Notes: generated by a model from the letters alone, not told the origin. DNA of 64,000 bases from JBGANR01 sp044222225 (GCA_044222225.1 JBGANR010000010.1:1-64000); one strand, 5' to 3'; numbered from the stretch's first letter, positions 8,777-19,379 are shown. Translations and numbers: made by a program.

Positions 8777-8876
8777 GCTTCAGACGTTAGGCCCGTTCGC
8801 GGCGTTCCGCGAGGCGGTGCGCACACGGGAGACGAGTGGGCGTGCCGACCGCGGGGACCGGCGTCGCCGCCGACGG

Positions 8877-8882
8877 TAGGCT
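8877..8882 (+). promoter_or_regulatory. -10 element of purD
   Basis: TAGGCT stands 8 nt before the purD GTG at 8891, with no ribosome-binding site between, so the message probably starts at or within a base or two of the start codon. Confidence 0.5.
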
Positions 8883-8890
8883 CGACGCCC

Positions 8891-10141
8891 GTGCGAGTAC
8901 TCGTCATCGGCTCAGGCGGCCGCGAACACGCCCTCGTCCGTGCGTTGTCCCGTGACCCGGGGGTCGACGGCCTCCACGTCGCGCCCGGCAACGCCGGGAT
9001 CACCCAGGCCGTCCGGCATGCCGTCGACGTCGCCGACGGCGCCGCGGTGACGGCGCTCGCCCGCGACCTCGGCGTCGACCTCGTCGTCATCGGGCCGGAG
9101 GTGCCGCTCGTCCAGGGCGTCGCCGACGCCGTCCGGGCGGCGGGCATCGCGTGCTTCGGGCCGTCTGCCGCGGCGGCGCGGATCGAGGGCAGCAAGGCCT
9201 TCGCCAAGGACGTCATGGCCGCCGCCGGGGTGCGGACGGCCCGCGCCGAATCCGTCACCGATGCCGCCGGCGTCGACGCGGCGCTCGACGGATTCGGGCC
9301 GGTCTGGGTGGTCAAGGACGACGGTCTGGCCGCGGGCAAGGGCGTCGTCGTCACCGGCGACCGGGACGTCGCGCGTGCGCACGCCGTCGACGTCCTCGCC
9401 GCGGAGCACCCCGTGCTGCTCGAATCCTTCCTCGACGGTCCCGAGGTGTCGCTGTTCTGCCTCGTCGACGGCGAGACGGTCGTCCCGCTGCTGCCGGCGC
9501 AGGACCACAAGCGCGTCGGTGAGGGCGACACCGGCCCCAACACCGGCGGCATGGGCGCCTACACGCCGCTGCCGTGGCTGCCGGAGGGGACGGTCGAGCA
9601 GATCGTCGCCGACGTCGTCCGACCGGTCGCGGCCGAGCTGGCGCGCCGCGGCACTCCGTTCAGTGGGCTGCTGTACGCGGGCCTGGCGATCGGCGCCGAC
9701 GGCCCGGCCGTCGTCGAGTTCAACTGCCGATTCGGCGACCCGGAGACTCAGGCCGTCCTCGAGCTGCTCGAATCCCCGTTGGGTGCGGCGCTGTTCGCGA
9801 CGGCCACGGGAACCCTCGCAGAGCTGCCGCCGCTGCGGTGGACCGACGGCTCGGCCGTGACGGTCGTGCTCGCCGCCGAGAACTACCCGGGCACCCCACG
9901 GAAGGGCGACCCGATCACCGGCGCCGAGGCGGACGGCGTTCTGCACGCCGGCACGGCCGCGGGCCCGGACGGCGGCGTCGTGTCGTCGGGCGGCCGCGTG
10001 TTGTCGGTGGTGGGCGTCGGGGCCGATCTGGACGCGGCGCGGGCCGCCGCGTACCGGATCCTCGACGGCGTCGACCTACCGGGCGGGCATTTCCGGCGCG
10101 ACATCGGTCTGGCGGCGGCCGAGGGGCGCATCGCCTTGTAG
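8891..10141 (+). CDS. purD: Phosphoribosylamine-glycine ligase
   Basis: A 416-residue GAR synthetase, the second step of purine synthesis: phosphoribosylamine + glycine + ATP to glycinamide ribotide. The N-terminal domain starts MRVLVIGSGGREHAL; the ATP-grasp domain shows KDDGLAAGKGVVV and the nucleotide/metal block DHKRVGEGDTGPNTGGMGAY; FNCRFGDPETQ closes the active site. Length matches the family's roughly 420 residues. It stands alone on its promoter, divergent from the GntR gene, followed by a long inverted repeat. Other purine genes are in the window but not directly adjacent. Confidence 0.98.
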   Translation: MRVLVIGSGGREHALVRALSRDPGVDGLHVAPGNAGITQAVRHAVDVADGAAVTALARDLGVDLVVIGPEVPLVQGVADAVRAAGIACFGPSAAAARIEGSKAFAKDVMAAAGVRTARAESVTDAAGVDAALDGFGPVWVVKDDGLAAGKGVVVTGDRDVARAHAVDVLAAEHPVLLESFLDGPEVSLFCLVDGETVVPLLPAQDHKRVGEGDTGPNTGGMGAYTPLPWLPEGTVEQIVADVVRPVAAELARRGTPFSGLLYAGLAIGADGPAVVEFNCRFGDPETQAVLELLESPLGAALFATATGTLAELPPLRWTDGSAVTVVLAAENYPGTPRKGDPITGAEADGVLHAGTAAGPDGGVVSSGGRVLSVVGVGADLDAARAAAYRILDGVDLPGGHFRRDIGLAAAEGRIAL

Positions 10142-10145
10142 GGAG

Positions 10146-10222
10146 CTCCCCAGATGTCCGTCTGAGCGGGTCGCCGTGACAATAATCTCCTCGGCGCCTC
10201 GCCCAGACGGACATCCGGGGAG
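10146..10222. terminator. Long imperfect inverted repeat between purD and an esterase gene
   Basis: A 25-nt arm (10146-10170, core GATGTCCGTCTG) pairs with 10198-10222 apart from a few mismatches, around a spacer of about 27 nt. It fills the 84 bp between two converging genes, so a two-way terminator is the simplest reading. Confidence 0.5.
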
Positions 10223-10225
10223 GTG

Positions 10226-11200
10226 TCAGCGCAGCCGGTCTCCCAGGAAGGCGACGTGGCGGTCCATGACCGTCTCCCAGAACTTGTAGCCGTGGTTTCC
10301 CGGGCCGAACGCGACGTCCGCGGGCGGTTTGAGGCTCGCCGACCACGTGACGGTCGGGGCGTAGAAGGCGTCGGCGGTGCCGCAGGACAGCTGCACCGGG
10401 ATCTGCGCGAGCCGCGGCTGCCAGTCGAGGAGCGAGTACTCGTTGAACTGCAGCGCGTCGTCGAACGCTCGTTTCGGAGTGCGGGCCGGGTTGAGCCAGA
10501 TCGCCGGGGATGCGACCGAGACGGCCCGCACCCGCCGCGGCCCGAGCAGTCCGGCCAGCCGCAGTGCTCCGTAGCCGCCCATCGACCAGCCGAACAGCGC
10601 CATCCGCGAGTGGTCGAGTTGCAGCCGGGGATCGGCCTGCAGCCGGGGGAGCAACTCGTCGACGATCATGGCGAGCGCGTCCTCGGTGCGGCCGTCCTTG
10701 CCGGCGCGCGGGTGGTAGTAGTTGTTGCCCGTGTTGACGCTGACGACGGCGAACGGCTGTCCGCCGCGCCGGACGTACCCGGCCACGTACTTCATGATGA
10801 GCAACGCCCCGAACACGGAGTAGCGGTTGCCGTTGATCGGGTGGAGCGCGAGGACGTAGGGCAGCGGGCCGTTCACGCCGGCCGGTCGTTCGACGCGCCA
10901 GCCGATCTCGGGAAGCGAGCGCAGCCGCGTCGACGGGAACGTCCCCTCGACCGCGGTGATCGGCGCCGGCGGCTTCGCGGGCGCCGTCTGCTCGTAGGCG
11001 GCGTGAGCGTGCAGGGTGTCGGGATCGGCGTCGGGGGCGGGCGCCGGATCGTCCCGCCAGGCGGTGAATCCGGCGACGCCGGCCGCGGCCGCCGCACCGA
11101 ACCCGGCCAGCACGGCGCGTCGTCCGATCGTGCGTCGTCCGATCGTGCCGCGTCCTGCCGTCCGATTCCGCACGCGAGGCGGCTGCTGCTCGTTCTTCAT
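10226..11200 (-). CDS. Exported alpha/beta-hydrolase esterase (Rv0774c-like)
   Basis: A 324-residue secreted esterase. The N-terminus has a basic twin-arginine-like stretch followed by a hydrophobic core (RRAVLAGFGAAAAAGVAGF, residues 28-46), suggesting Tat export. The mature part is an esterase-D/antigen-85-like alpha/beta hydrolase: nucleophile elbow GWSMGG (Ser near residue 195), an acidic residue near GTADAFY, and the catalytic His in PGNHGYKFW near 305. In M. tuberculosis Rv0774c is next to purD in the same way. Likely substrates are acyl esters of envelope or host lipids; mycolyl transfer is not shown. A CATCGTC-C-GACGATG palindrome (11198-11212) covers the start codon, and a TAGCAT -10 lies 9 nt upstream of it. 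Confidence 0.82.
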   Translation of the reverse strand: MKNEQQPPRVRNRTAGRGTIGRRTIGRRAVLAGFGAAAAAGVAGFTAWRDDPAPAPDADPDTLHAHAAYEQTAPAKPPAPITAVEGTFPSTRLRSLPEIGWRVERPAGVNGPLPYVLALHPINGNRYSVFGALLIMKYVAGYVRRGGQPFAVVSVNTGNNYYHPRAGKDGRTEDALAMIVDELLPRLQADPRLQLDHSRMALFGWSMGGYGALRLAGLLGPRRVRAVSVASPAIWLNPARTPKRAFDDALQFNEYSLLDWQPRLAQIPVQLSCGTADAFYAPTVTWSASLKPPADVAFGPGNHGYKFWETVMDRHVAFLGDRLR

Positions 11201-11310
11201 CGTCCGACGATGCTAGGACGGCCGGCGGCGGGAAAGCAGCGCGGCGCGCCGCGTCCGCCGCGGCTGAGACGACCGGCACAGCCTGGTCGATCGGCCTGTT
11301 TCGCATGCGC

Positions 11311-11316
11311 GATACT
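11311..11316 (+). promoter_or_regulatory. -10 element of the purB-purC-ptrB operon
   Basis: GATACT lies 7 nt before the purB GTG at 11324, giving a leaderless start for a three-gene unit. Confidence 0.45.
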
Positions 11317-11323
11317 GGGATTC

Positions 11324-12759
11324 GTGACCGACGCGCCGATCGCCAAGCCACCCGTCTCCAACGTCCTCGCCGCCCGCTACGCCTCCGCGCCGCTCGTGCG
11401 GCTGTGGTCGGCCGAGCACAAGATCGTCGCCGAGCGGCACCTGTGGCTGGCCGTGCTCAAGGCGCAGCAGGACCTCGGCGTCGGAGACTACGCCGCCTCC
11501 ATCGCCGACTACGAGCGCGTCATCGACCAGGTGGACCTCGCCTCGATCGCGCAGCGCGAGCGGGTGACGCGGCACGACGTCAAGGCCCGCATCGAGGAGT
11601 TCAACGCGCTCGCCGGCCACGAGGACGTCCACAAGGGGATGACGAGCCGCGATCTCACCGAGAACGTCGAGCAGCTGCAGATCTTCGCCTCCCTCAAACA
11701 CGTCCACGGCCACGGTGTCGCGACGCTGGCCCGCCTCGCCGAGCTCGCCACGCGGTATTCGGACGTCGTCATGGCCGGTCGCAGCCACAACGTCGCCGCG
11801 CAGGCCACGACGCTCGGCAAGCGCTTCGCGTCCGCGGCCCAGGAGCTCGCGCTCTCCCTCGAGCACCTGCGCGATGTCATCTCGCGCTACCCGCTGCGCG
11901 GCATCAAGGGCCCGATGGGCACGAGCCAGGACATGCTCGACCTGCTCGGCGGCGACGCCGGCCGGCTCGACACCCTCGAGCGGACGATCGCGGCCCATCT
12001 CGGCTTCGAGCGCATCCTCTCCTCGGTGGGGCAGGTGTACCCGCGCTCGCTCGATCACGAGGTGATCGCCGCGCTCGTGCAGGTCGCGGCGGGGCCGTCG
12101 TCGCTGGCGACGACGATCCGTCTGATGGCGGGCCACGAGCTGGTCACCGAGGGTTTCGCGCCGGGGCAGGTCGGCTCGTCGGCGATGCCGCACAAGATGA
12201 ACACCCGCAGCTGCGAGCGTGTCAACGGCCTGGCCGTGGTGTTGCGCGGCTACCAGTCGATGGCGTCCGAGCTGGCCGGTGCGCAATGGAACGAGGGCGA
12301 CGTCTTCTGCTCGGTGGTGCGCCGCGTCGCGCTGCCGGACGCGTTCTTCGCCATCGACGGCATGCTCGAGACCTTCCTCACGGTGCTCGACGAGTTCGGC
12401 GCCTTCCCGGCCGTCATCGCCCGCGAGCTGGACCGGTATCTGCCGTTCCTCGCGACGACGCGTGTGCTGATGGCGGCCGTGCAGGCCGGCGTCGGGCGCG
12501 AGACGGCGCACGAGATCATCAAGGAGCACGCCGTCGCCACGGCGCTCGCCATGCGGGAGGGCGGTGAGCAGAACCTCCTCGACCGGCTGGCGGCCGACCC
12601 GCGGCTGCCGCTCGACCGGGCCGCTCTCGACGCGTCGCTCGCCGACCGCTCCGTCTTCATCGGCGCGTCCGGACGACAGATCGGCGACGTCGTCACCGAG
12701 GTCGGCCGCGTGGTCGCCCGCTATCCCGACGACGCCGCCTACCGACCGGGAGCCATCCT

Positions 12760-12763
<4 letters not shown>
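11324..12763 (+). CDS. purB: Adenylosuccinate lyase
   Basis: A 479-residue member of the fumarase/aspartase superfamily. It cleaves fumarate from SAICAR and from adenylosuccinate in purine synthesis. The flexible signature loop is GSSAMPHKMNTRSCERV at about residues 284-300, with the catalytic serine in it; the general-acid region HEDVHKGMTSRDLTEN and GRSHNVAAQATT are also present. Length is normal for the actinobacterial form. The start is the GTG after GATACT. The stop overlaps the purC start (GTGA), and ptrB follows the same way, so the three genes are one operon. Gene order matches M. tuberculosis Rv0777-Rv0782 in outline. Confidence 0.97.
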
Positions 12764-13646
<883 letters not shown>

Positions 13647-13650
<4 letters not shown>

Positions 13651-15791
13651 CTCCGGCGCGTGGCAGGCCCGAATATCCCGAGGTCAAACGCGTCCCGACG
13701 ACGCGCGTCCACCACGGTCAGACGTTCGTCGACGACTTCGAGTGGCTGCGTGACGCCGACGATCCCGAGGTGATCGCCTACCTGGACGCGCAGAACGCGC
13801 TCACCGACGCGCTGACCGCGGATCTCGCGCCGCTGGCCGCGGAGATCTTCGGCGAGATCAAGGCCCGCACCAAGGAGACGGACATGTCCGTCCCGGTGCG
13901 TCGCGGCGGGTACTGGTCGTTCGTCCGCACCGCGGAAGGGCAGGAGTACTCGCGACGCTGCCGCGTGCCGATCGCCGCGCCGGACGACTGGACGCCGCCG
14001 ACGGTCTCCGCCGACACGCCGTTGCCGGGTGAGCAGGTGCTGCTCGACGGCAACATCGAGGCGCAAGGCCACGACTTCTACTCGCTCGGTGCGCTCGCGG
14101 TGAGCGAGGACGGCACACGGCTGGCCTACGGCGCCGACGTCACCGGCGACGAGCGCTACACGCTGCAGATCCGCGACATCGCCACCGGCGAGCACATCGG
14201 CGGCGAGCTCACCGGCCTCGCCCCCGGTGCGGTGTGGAGCCGCGACGGGCGATACGTCTTCTACCAGCGGGTCGACGACGCGTGGCGGCCGCACGAGGTG
14301 TGGCGGCACGAGGTCGGCACCGACGGCACGGGCGACGTGCTCGTCCTCACCGAGCCCGACGAGCGCTTCTGGGTGACCATCGGCAGCACCCGCAGCAGGC
14401 GGTACATCGTCGCCCACATCGGCTCCAAGGACACCGCCGAGGTGCGCGTGCTCGACGCCGACGATCCGACGGGCGAGTTCCGTACGGTATCGCCGCGGCG
14501 CGAGGGCGTCGACTATCACGTCGAGCACGTGGTGATCGGCGACGAGGACCGCTTCCTGGTGCTGCACAACGACGGCGCGGTGAACTTCGAGCTGGCTTCG
14601 GCCCCCGTCGATGACCCGTCGGCGCTGACGACGCTCGTCCCGCACCGCCCGGACGTCCGGTTGGAGGACGTCGACGCGTTCGCCGGCCACGTCGTCCTCG
14701 GCTACCGGGAGGGCGGGTTGCCGCGACTCGCGGTGGCGCAGATGGCGCCCGCGGAATCGTCGACGGAGGATACGGCTCCGTCCGGTGCCGGGCTCGGCCC
14801 GTTCGTACCCGTCGAGTTCGACGAGGAGCTGTTCTCGGTCGGGCTCGGCAAGAATCCGGACTTCTCCGCCCCCCGGCTGCGCGTCGTCTACGAGTCGTTC
14901 GTGACGCCGCCCCGGCTGCTCGAGATCGACGTCGCGACCGGGGAGCGGACGCTGCTCAAGGCCACCGAGGTACTCGGCGACTACGACCCGGCCGAATACG
15001 TCGCGTCGCGGGACTGGGCCGTGGCGGCCGACGGCACGCGGGTGCCCGTCTCGATCGTCCGGCGTCGCGACACCGCGCTACCGGCGCCGACGCTGCTCTA
15101 CGGCTACGGCAGCTACGAGACGAGCCTGGATCCCGGTTTCTCCGTGTCGCGGCTGTCGCTGCTCGACCGCGGCGTCGTCTTCGCGATCGCGCACGTCCGC
15201 GGCGGCGGAGAGCTGGGCCGGACGTGGTACGAGCAGGGCAGGCTGGCGGCCAAGCCGAACACGTTCACCGATTTCGTCACCGTCGCGCGACGGCTCAAGG
15301 AGGCGGGCGTCGCCGGACCGATCGTCGGTTCCGGCGGCAGCGCGGGCGGGCTGCTCATCGGCGCCGTCGCCAATCTGGCGCCCGAGCTGTTCGCGGGGCT
15401 GCAGGCGGTCGTGCCGTTCGTCGATCCGTTGACGTCGATGCTCGACCCGAGCCTGCCGTTGACGGTCGTCGAGTGGGAGGAGTGGGGCAACCCGCTGGCC
15501 GACTCGGCGGCCTACGACGTCATGGCGGGGTATGCGCCGTACGAGAACGTCACCGAACGCGCGTATCCGCCGATCATCGCGCTGGCGTCGCTACACGACA
15601 CGCGGGTGATGTTCACCGAGGCCGCCAAATGGGTCGCGCAGTTGCAGCGCAGCACGACGTCCGACGCCCCGGTGCTGCTCAAGACCGAGATGAAGGCGGG
15701 GCACGGCGGCGTCTCGGGCCGCTATGCGTCGTGGCGGGAGATCGCCTTCGAGCACGCCTGGGTGCTCGGGACGCTGGGACTCGCCGGCTGA
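13647..15791 (+). CDS. ptrB: Oligopeptidase B (S9A serine peptidase)
   Basis: A 714-residue prolyl-oligopeptidase-family peptidase, cutting short peptides after basic residues in the cytoplasm. Residues about 1-420 form the seven-bladed propeller that gates the active site. The alpha/beta-hydrolase domain carries GSGGSAGG (Ser near 565), Asp in SLHDTRV (near 651) and His in KAGHGG (near 686), a complete triad. I chose the GTG that overlaps the purC stop; a TTG at 13632 is less likely. In M. tuberculosis H37Rv this gene is, to my recollection, annotated as two pieces (ptrBa, ptrBb); here it is one uninterrupted frame. Confidence 0.93.
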
Positions 15792-15810
15792 CGCCTGCCC
15801 GCCGACGACG

Positions 15811-15838
15811 AACGCCCCGGCCGCGAGGCCGGGGCGTT
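15811..15838. terminator. Two-way hairpin terminator after ptrB
   Basis: Perfect 12-bp arms AACGCCCCGGCC / GGCCGGGGCGTT with a GCGA tetraloop, between ptrB and the converging proline-rich membrane protein gene. Confidence 0.75.
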
Positions 15839-15852
15839 CATGTCGACGCAGG

Positions 15853-16935
15853 TCAGGGGGCGATGTAGCCGCCGTGCACCTTGCGGTAGACGTACGTCTG
15901 GAACAGGAGGGCGACCGGCCACGAGACCAGGAGGCCGATGTAGCAGAGGATGACGCCCGCGGCCTGGATGAGGATCGCGACGATGTACGCCGGGATGACC
16001 TCGCCCGGACGCGACTTGACCGTCTCGAAGCTCTGCTTGATCGCGTCCATCGGCGAGAGGTCGGTGCGGTCGACGATGAGCGGCATCGCGAACATGAGGA
16101 AGACCGCGACGACGAGGGCGCCGATGCCGCAGGCGATGGCACCGATCGAGGTGAAGACGCCGACGAGCAGCGCACCGATGAGGTACCGCCCGAAGTTCGT
16201 CGTCTGGTAGAAGGTGCCGATCGTGACGGGCCTGCCGTCGGCGACGTCGAGGCAGCCGCGGATGAAGGCGGCCTGGACGAACGCGGCGAGGATCAGGATC
16301 GCCAGGTAGCCGACGATGAAGAACAGCCACGACACGGCGCCGAAGGTCGAGTACGACGAGTAGGACGAGCCGTAGCTGTACGTCGTGGTCTCGCCGAAGG
16401 CGAACGCGAGGCCGAACATGCCGCCGGCGACGACCGCCATGAGCAGGAAGTAGCCCAGGATCGCGCCGACGAACGCGCCGGCGTTGCTCGTGAACTTGCC
16501 CCAGGCCCAGTTGAAGGCGTCGCCGATGCTGAACGGGCCGCCGACGGGGGCGCCGCCGCCGTACGGCGTCTGCGGCGGGTCGCCGTAGCCGCCCTGCGGC
16601 TGCCCGTAGCCCGGGGGCTGCTGGCCGTAGCCCTGCTGGCCGTAGCCGCCCGGCTGCTGGCCCCATGCCGGTTGGCCGCCCGGCTGCTGGCCCCAGGTCG
16701 GCTGACCGCCGCCCGGCTGCTGGCCGTAGCCCGGGGGCTGCTGCTGGCCGTAACCCGGCTGCTGCCCGTAACTCGGCGGCTGCTGACCGTAGCCGCCGTA
16801 GCTCGGGGGCTGCTGGCCGTAGCCCGGCTGCTGACCGTGATTCGGCTTGTCGAAGTTCGGCTGCCCGCCCTGCGGGGGCTGCGGGCGATTGCCGGGTCCC
16901 TGCGGCCCGTTCGGTTCGTACGGGGGCTGACTCAT
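15853..16935 (-). CDS. Pro/Gln/Gly/Tyr-rich integral membrane protein
   Basis: A 360-residue protein in two parts. Residues 1 to about 145 are a low-complexity cytoplasmic tail of short GYGQQPP-type repeats, rich in Gln, Pro, Gly and Tyr. The rest has about six hydrophobic helices, with SIGDAFNWAWGKFTSNAGAF at the domain start and LSPMDAIKQSFETVKSRPGEVIPAYIVAI later, a pattern seen in actinobacterial membrane proteins such as M. tuberculosis Rv2560. No enzymatic motif is visible. The ATG at 16935 has a GAAGGA ribosome-binding site. Function unknown; the tail could mediate weak self-association, which is inference only. Confidence 0.8.
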   Translation of the reverse strand: MSQPPYEPNGPQGPGNRPQPPQGGQPNFDKPNHGQQPGYGQQPPSYGGYGQQPPSYGQQPGYGQQQPPGYGQQPGGGQPTWGQQPGGQPAWGQQPGGYGQQGYGQQPPGYGQPQGGYGDPPQTPYGGGAPVGGPFSIGDAFNWAWGKFTSNAGAFVGAILGYFLLMAVVAGGMFGLAFAFGETTTYSYGSSYSSYSTFGAVSWLFFIVGYLAILILAAFVQAAFIRGCLDVADGRPVTIGTFYQTTNFGRYLIGALLVGVFTSIGAIACGIGALVVAVFLMFAMPLIVDRTDLSPMDAIKQSFETVKSRPGEVIPAYIVAILIQAAGVILCYIGLLVSWPVALLFQTYVYRKVHGGYIAP

Positions 16936-17006
16936 GGCGTTCCTTCTCGGTCGCGGGTGATCAGTCGACTGCCACAAGCTATCAGTGGCGCGTTGGATCG
17001 GAAATC

Positions 17007-17038
17007 CGTAGTGCTCTACCTCATATATCGTAGTGCTC
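17007..17038. repeat. Direct repeat CGTAGTGCTC in a spacer
   Basis: Two copies of CGTAGTGCTC (17007-17016 and 17029-17038), 22 bp apart, flank an A/T-rich TATAT step in the 138-bp spacer between the Pro/Gln-rich membrane gene and the efflux gene, both on the minus strand. Two helical turns of spacing suits binding of a dimeric regulator upstream of the membrane protein gene. Confidence 0.4.
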
Positions 17039-17073
17039 CCGCGACGGAGCCGCCCTATGGGTGTTTCGCCTGG

Positions 17074-18693
17074 TCAGTGCATGATGACCGGGGTGGCCGC
17101 CTCGTCGCCGGCCTGCACTTCGGGGGTGATCCGCGTGCGCGGCAGGAAGAGCGCCGGCAAGAACGCCACGGCCACGAGCGCGATGGTGACGATGAACGTC
17201 GCGGCCATGCCGTCGGCGATCGCCGGAAGCGTCCACGGGTCCGCGGCGGACATCGCCGCCGCCTCGGCGGCCTTCGCGCCGGCCGCCGCCGCGTCCGCCG
17301 GGGAGGCGCCGCCCGCCGCCGCGGCCTGCGCCGCCTGGGCGCCCGCCGTCTGCGCGGCCTTGCCCGCCGCCGCGAGGAGATCCGGGTTCTCCTTCACCTC
17401 GTCGATGCGGTCGGTCATGTTGTTCTGCAGGATGACCATCGTCACCGCGACGCCGATGGATCCGGCGATCTGCTGCACGACGTTCGTCAGCGTCGAACCG
17501 TTCGCGACCTCCGCGGGGCGCAGCGTGGCGAGCGCGGAGGACATCATCGGCATCATCGTCATACCCATGCCGAGGCCCTGGACGAACAGCGCGCCGCAGA
17601 TCAGCGCGTAGCTCGTGTCGCTGCTGAGCTGGGTGAACGTGAGCATGCCCAGCGTGATGAGGCCGATGCCGGTCAGCACGAACTTTCCGGGTCCGATGCG
17701 GTCGGTCATCCGTCCGGCGATCGGCATGGTCAGCATGGCGCCGACGCCCTGCGGTGCGATGAGCAGGCCGGCCCACAGCGTCGTCTCGTGCCGGACCTGG
17801 ATGAAGTACAGCGGGTACATGAGCATGGCGCCGAAGAAGGCGATCATGAAGACGCTCAGCGTCACGACCGAGACCGTCAGCGTGCGATTGCGGAACAGCC
17901 GCAGGTCGATGAGCGGGTTCTTCGACCGGAAGGCGTGCCCGATGAAGACGATGACGAGCAGGATGCCGATGGCCATCGGCACGATGACCTTGGCGGAGGC
18001 GAACGTGCGCTCCTCGGCGCTCGTCGAGACGCCGTAGAGGAAGGACGCGAGACCCGGCGAGAGCAGCAGCAGACCGATCACGTCGAACGGATTCGCCTCG
18101 TGCGACTCGTCGTGCTCGAGCACGATCCACGCGTAGACGAGCGCGATGATGCCGATCGGCAGGTTGATGAGGAAGACCCAGTGCCACGAGGCGATCTCGA
18201 TGAGCCAGCCGCCGAGGATCGGGCCGCAGATCGGGCCGAGCAGCATGGGGATGCCGAGGATCGCCATGACCGAGCCGAGGCGTCCGGGTCCGGCCGCCCG
18301 GGTCATGATCATCATGCCGACGGGCATGAGCATGCCGCCGCCGAGGCCCTGCAGGACGCGGAACACCACGAGGCTCGTGATGTCCCAGGCGATCGCGCAG
18401 GCCAGGGAGCCGAGGATGAAGAGCACCAGCGACGTCAGGTAGACGCGCTTGGTGCCGAACTTCGTCGCCGCCCATCCCGCGACGGGGATGACCGCGGCGA
18501 GCGCGAGGGTGTAGCCGGTGGCCGTCCACGCGACGGTGGCGGCGCCGGAGTCGAACGTCTTCTGGAACGTGTCCTGGGCGACGGAGACGACCGTCGTGTC
18601 CAGGATCGACATGATCGCGCCGAGCACGACCACACCGGCGATCCGCAACGTCTTCGCGTCGATCTTCTGATCCGGGGGGCTGGCCGTCGTCAT
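17074..18693 (-). CDS. EmrB/QacA-type MFS drug efflux transporter
   Basis: A 539-residue proton antiporter of the DHA2 (14-helix) major facilitator family. Motif D1 LDTTVVSVA follows the first helix region, GWAATKFGTKRVY is motif A, and GPICGPILGGWLI is motif C typical of antiporters. An unusual Ala/Gly-rich insert (about residues 435-485) lies between the last two helices, probably an extracytoplasmic loop. The ATG overlaps the stop of the MarR gene (ATGA), so regulator and pump are cotranslated. The position matches emrB (Rv0783c) near purC/ptrB in M. tuberculosis. Substrates cannot be predicted. Confidence 0.92.
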   Translation of the reverse strand: MTTASPPDQKIDAKTLRIAGVVVLGAIMSILDTTVVSVAQDTFQKTFDSGAATVAWTATGYTLALAAVIPVAGWAATKFGTKRVYLTSLVLFILGSLACAIAWDITSLVVFRVLQGLGGGMLMPVGMMIMTRAAGPGRLGSVMAILGIPMLLGPICGPILGGWLIEIASWHWVFLINLPIGIIALVYAWIVLEHDESHEANPFDVIGLLLLSPGLASFLYGVSTSAEERTFASAKVIVPMAIGILLVIVFIGHAFRSKNPLIDLRLFRNRTLTVSVVTLSVFMIAFFGAMLMYPLYFIQVRHETTLWAGLLIAPQGVGAMLTMPIAGRMTDRIGPGKFVLTGIGLITLGMLTFTQLSSDTSYALICGALFVQGLGMGMTMMPMMSSALATLRPAEVANGSTLTNVVQQIAGSIGVAVTMVILQNNMTDRIDEVKENPDLLAAAGKAAQTAGAQAAQAAAAGGASPADAAAAGAKAAEAAAMSAADPWTLPAIADGMAATFIVTIALVAVAFLPALFLPRTRITPEVQAGDEAATPVIMH

Positions 18694-19259
18694 GCGTCGG
18701 CTCCTTCCTGGTTGAGGGATTTCTCGGCGGACCGGAACAGTCGGTCGTCGAGGAGAGGGGACAACGCCGCGTGCAGCGTCGCTCGGCTCTCGGGGGTCAG
18801 CGTCGCCACGAAGGCCCTGGCGAACAATCGCTTGTGGTCGGTGTGGGACGCAACCAGATTTCGGCCGGCCTCGGTGAGGCTGACCCGTTTGACGCGTCGA
18901 TCGCCGGGATCCTCCTGGCGATCGACGAGGCCGTCCGCGACGAGCCGGTCGACGGTGCGTCCGGCGGTGGCGAGCGACGTGCAGATGGCGGTGGCGACCT
19001 CGCCGAGCGGGATCGCGGCGGTGGCCTGGGCGAGTGTGATGATCGTGCGCATCTGCGCGATCGTGAGATCCGACGTCACCAGGGCGTCGGCGGTCGCGCT
19101 CGCGTTGACGGCGCAGAACAGCCTGCTGAGAAAGGCGTCGAGCACCCGGTGTGTCTCGTCGACGCCCGGATCCGCGGCGCCGAGGTCGTCCGCACCGAGG
19201 TCGTGGACACCCGGGTCGGGGTGGAACGCCGGCTCGGCGGCGCGTTGATCGACAGTCAC
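18690..19259 (-). CDS. MarR-family transcriptional regulator
   Basis: A 189-residue protein with a non-conserved acidic N-terminus (about 1-35) and a MarR winged-helix domain: the recognition helix lies in VATAICTSLATAGRTVDRLVADGL and the wing in REDPGDRRVKR-type sequence (QEDPGDRRVKRVSLTEAG, about 120-137). It precedes and overlaps the EmrB gene, so it is probably its own and the pump's repressor, released by a drug-like ligand. The GTG start is leaderless: TAGCAT (19266-19271) ends 6 nt before it, and an A/T-rich stretch (19277-19310) just upstream may hold the operator. Confidence 0.88.
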   Translation of the reverse strand: MTVDQRAAEPAFHPDPGVHDLGADDLGAADPGVDETHRVLDAFLSRLFCAVNASATADALVTSDLTIAQMRTIITLAQATAAIPLGEVATAICTSLATAGRTVDRLVADGLVDRQEDPGDRRVKRVSLTEAGRNLVASHTDHKRLFARAFVATLTPESRATLHAALSPLLDDRLFRSAEKSLNQEGADA

Positions 19260-19373
19260 CCGGAAATGCTAACGCCAGTGAAAACATTGCTCAAATGAAA
19301 ATGATGTGATCTGTATTACTGGCCGGTAGTCGGCTGCGGGACGGCGTCGCGGTCGGGCGGAGGGCGGTGGCGG

Positions 19374-19379
19374 TAGGCT
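19374..19379 (+). promoter_or_regulatory. -10 element of purS-purQ
   Basis: TAGGCT lies 39 nt before the purS GTG, so this message has a leader of about 30 nt; a GAGGAG ribosome-binding site stands 9 nt before the GTG at 19419. It contrasts with the leaderless purD, purB, purL and purF starts. Confidence 0.5.

Noticed and set aside
10146..10222. Terminal inverted repeats of an insertion sequence
   Set aside because: No transposase frame lies within or beside the repeat and no target duplication is visible.
16560..16860. Repetitive DNA, possible satellite
   Set aside because: It is the coding sequence of the Gln/Pro/Gly/Tyr repeats in the membrane protein's tail.
15724..19248. A 1174-codon open frame on the plus strand
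   Set aside because: It lies antisense to the membrane protein, EmrB and MarR genes, is rich in Arg, Asp and Glu with no fold, and arises from G+C-rich third positions.
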